Source of the DNA: JBFKOL01 sp041628815
Lineage (GTDB): Bacteria > Bacteroidota > Bacteroidia > Chitinophagales > Saprospiraceae
Assembly (NCBI GenBank): GCA_041628815.1
Contig: JBFKOL010000265.1
Coordinates: 1-6,371 of the forward strand
Length of the DNA stretch: 6,371 nt
Direction of reading: 5' to 3'
The notes beneath the pieces are model-generated. The model was not told the DNA's origin and did not search any database. It saw only the letters and a list, made by a program, of their open reading frames with translations. The position numbers and the translations under genes were made by a program. This document shows, piece after piece, positions 6,117 through 6,371 of this stretch. The stretch's first letter is position 1. Each line of letters starts with the position of its first letter.

Positions 6117-6293
6117 AATGATTGGCATCCTTCTAAAAAAACACCTACATTCTTATTTCTATTCGGTTTATTGATGCTTTCGAGCGATTTTGAATGAACT
6201 TCTTGTAGACATCATGTTTTACCAAGAAGGACCTGTGCTGCTGCCAATGGCGATCAGGAGTAAAAATGCTCCCGCCGAAATGGCCTTCAACAC

Positions 6294-6309
6294 ATTGCCT
6301 TTCGGCAAT
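6294..6309 (-). repeat. Six-bp hairpin, GAAA-capped on the minus strand
   Basis: ATTGCC (6294-6299) and GGCAAT (6304-6309) pair perfectly around four bases. Read on the minus strand the loop is GAAA, a GNRA tetraloop, which makes a stable RNA stem. It directly precedes the hydrophobic minus-strand frame ending at 6219, and one possible start codon (TTG) falls in the stem. Confidence 0.4.
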
Positions 6310-6371
6310 TTCCTTCACCGATGTTCAGTCATCCTCGCTTTCGCTCAGTCACGTAGCGCCCGCCTGCGGAC

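Larger units (their letters stand above)
6004..6371. other. Right-end stretch with no convincing gene
   Basis: No convincing protein gene is seen on either strand. The first 200 bases are AT-rich; the last 130 are more balanced and hold a GAAA-capped inverted repeat, a TCAGTCA 7-mer at 6325-6331 and 6345-6351, and a partial GC motif at the edge. A hydrophobic minus-strand frame ends at 6219 but has no ATG. The plus-strand open frame that runs through the membrane protein gene to 6197 is a shadow. The area may hold decayed sequence or the start of something beyond the window. Confidence 0.6.

Noticed and set aside
6059..6140. Possible insertion-sequence end (a CTGTCCGGTTAA-like border)
   Set aside because: I see no matching inverted end or transposase fragment in the window, so it cannot be supported.
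5634..6197. Plus-strand open frame of 187 codons over and beyond the small membrane protein
   Set aside because: Where it overlaps the membrane protein its composition is shadow-like (many Arg, His, Pro), while the other frame gives clean transmembrane helices; the downstream part is AT-rich filler.

Overview
The window looks like chromosomal DNA of a Bacteroidota bacterium. The grounds are a lipoprotein alpha-glucosidase with a short LxxLSC-type signal, start codons without strong Shine-Dalgarno sequences, an N-terminal domain resembling effector-associated domain 11 (EAD11), and the low-complexity repeats between genes. I cannot place it below phylum.

Left part (1-1460), minus strand. Two genes overlap by an ATGA start/stop junction. 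The first in transcription order (780-1460) joins an EAD11-like helical domain to two transmembrane helices. The second (783 down to 1, cut by the window edge) has one transmembrane helix, a helical linker and a beta-rich domain outside the cytoplasmic membrane. This stretch looks AT-richer than the rest of the window and resembles an accessory module. I infer a membrane-anchored relay or sensor belonging to an EAD-type conflict system; any effector would lie off the left edge. Overlapping palindromes at 1534-1556 lie in the leader.

Middle part (1735-5514). Two GC-richer genes are divergently transcribed: a membrane-anchored CocE/NonD (S15-like) serine hydrolase on the minus strand and a lipoprotein GH13 alpha-glucosidase on the plus strand. 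The hydrolase is flanked on both sides by the same kind of repeat DNA: GATA-type 7-nt units running into a CCTGCCGGA GC hairpin, plus nearby GAAACC-type 7-nt units. A partial third copy of the GC motif may sit at the right edge.

Right part (5515-6371). A small four-helix membrane protein of unknown function (about 129 aa) follows the glucosidase on the same strand. The last 368 bases hold no convincing gene. They contain two small inverted repeats, one of which would form a GAAA-capped stem on the minus strand, and a possible 24-29 codon hydrophobic peptide with a non-ATG start.

The glucosidase and hydrolase are probably independent envelope enzymes, one for malto- or isomalto-oligosaccharides and one for an ester or amide. 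No susC/susD pair or regulator is visible beside them. The strongest candidate for something little described is the EAD11-membrane protein pair; the mirrored repeat architecture around the hydrolase is second.
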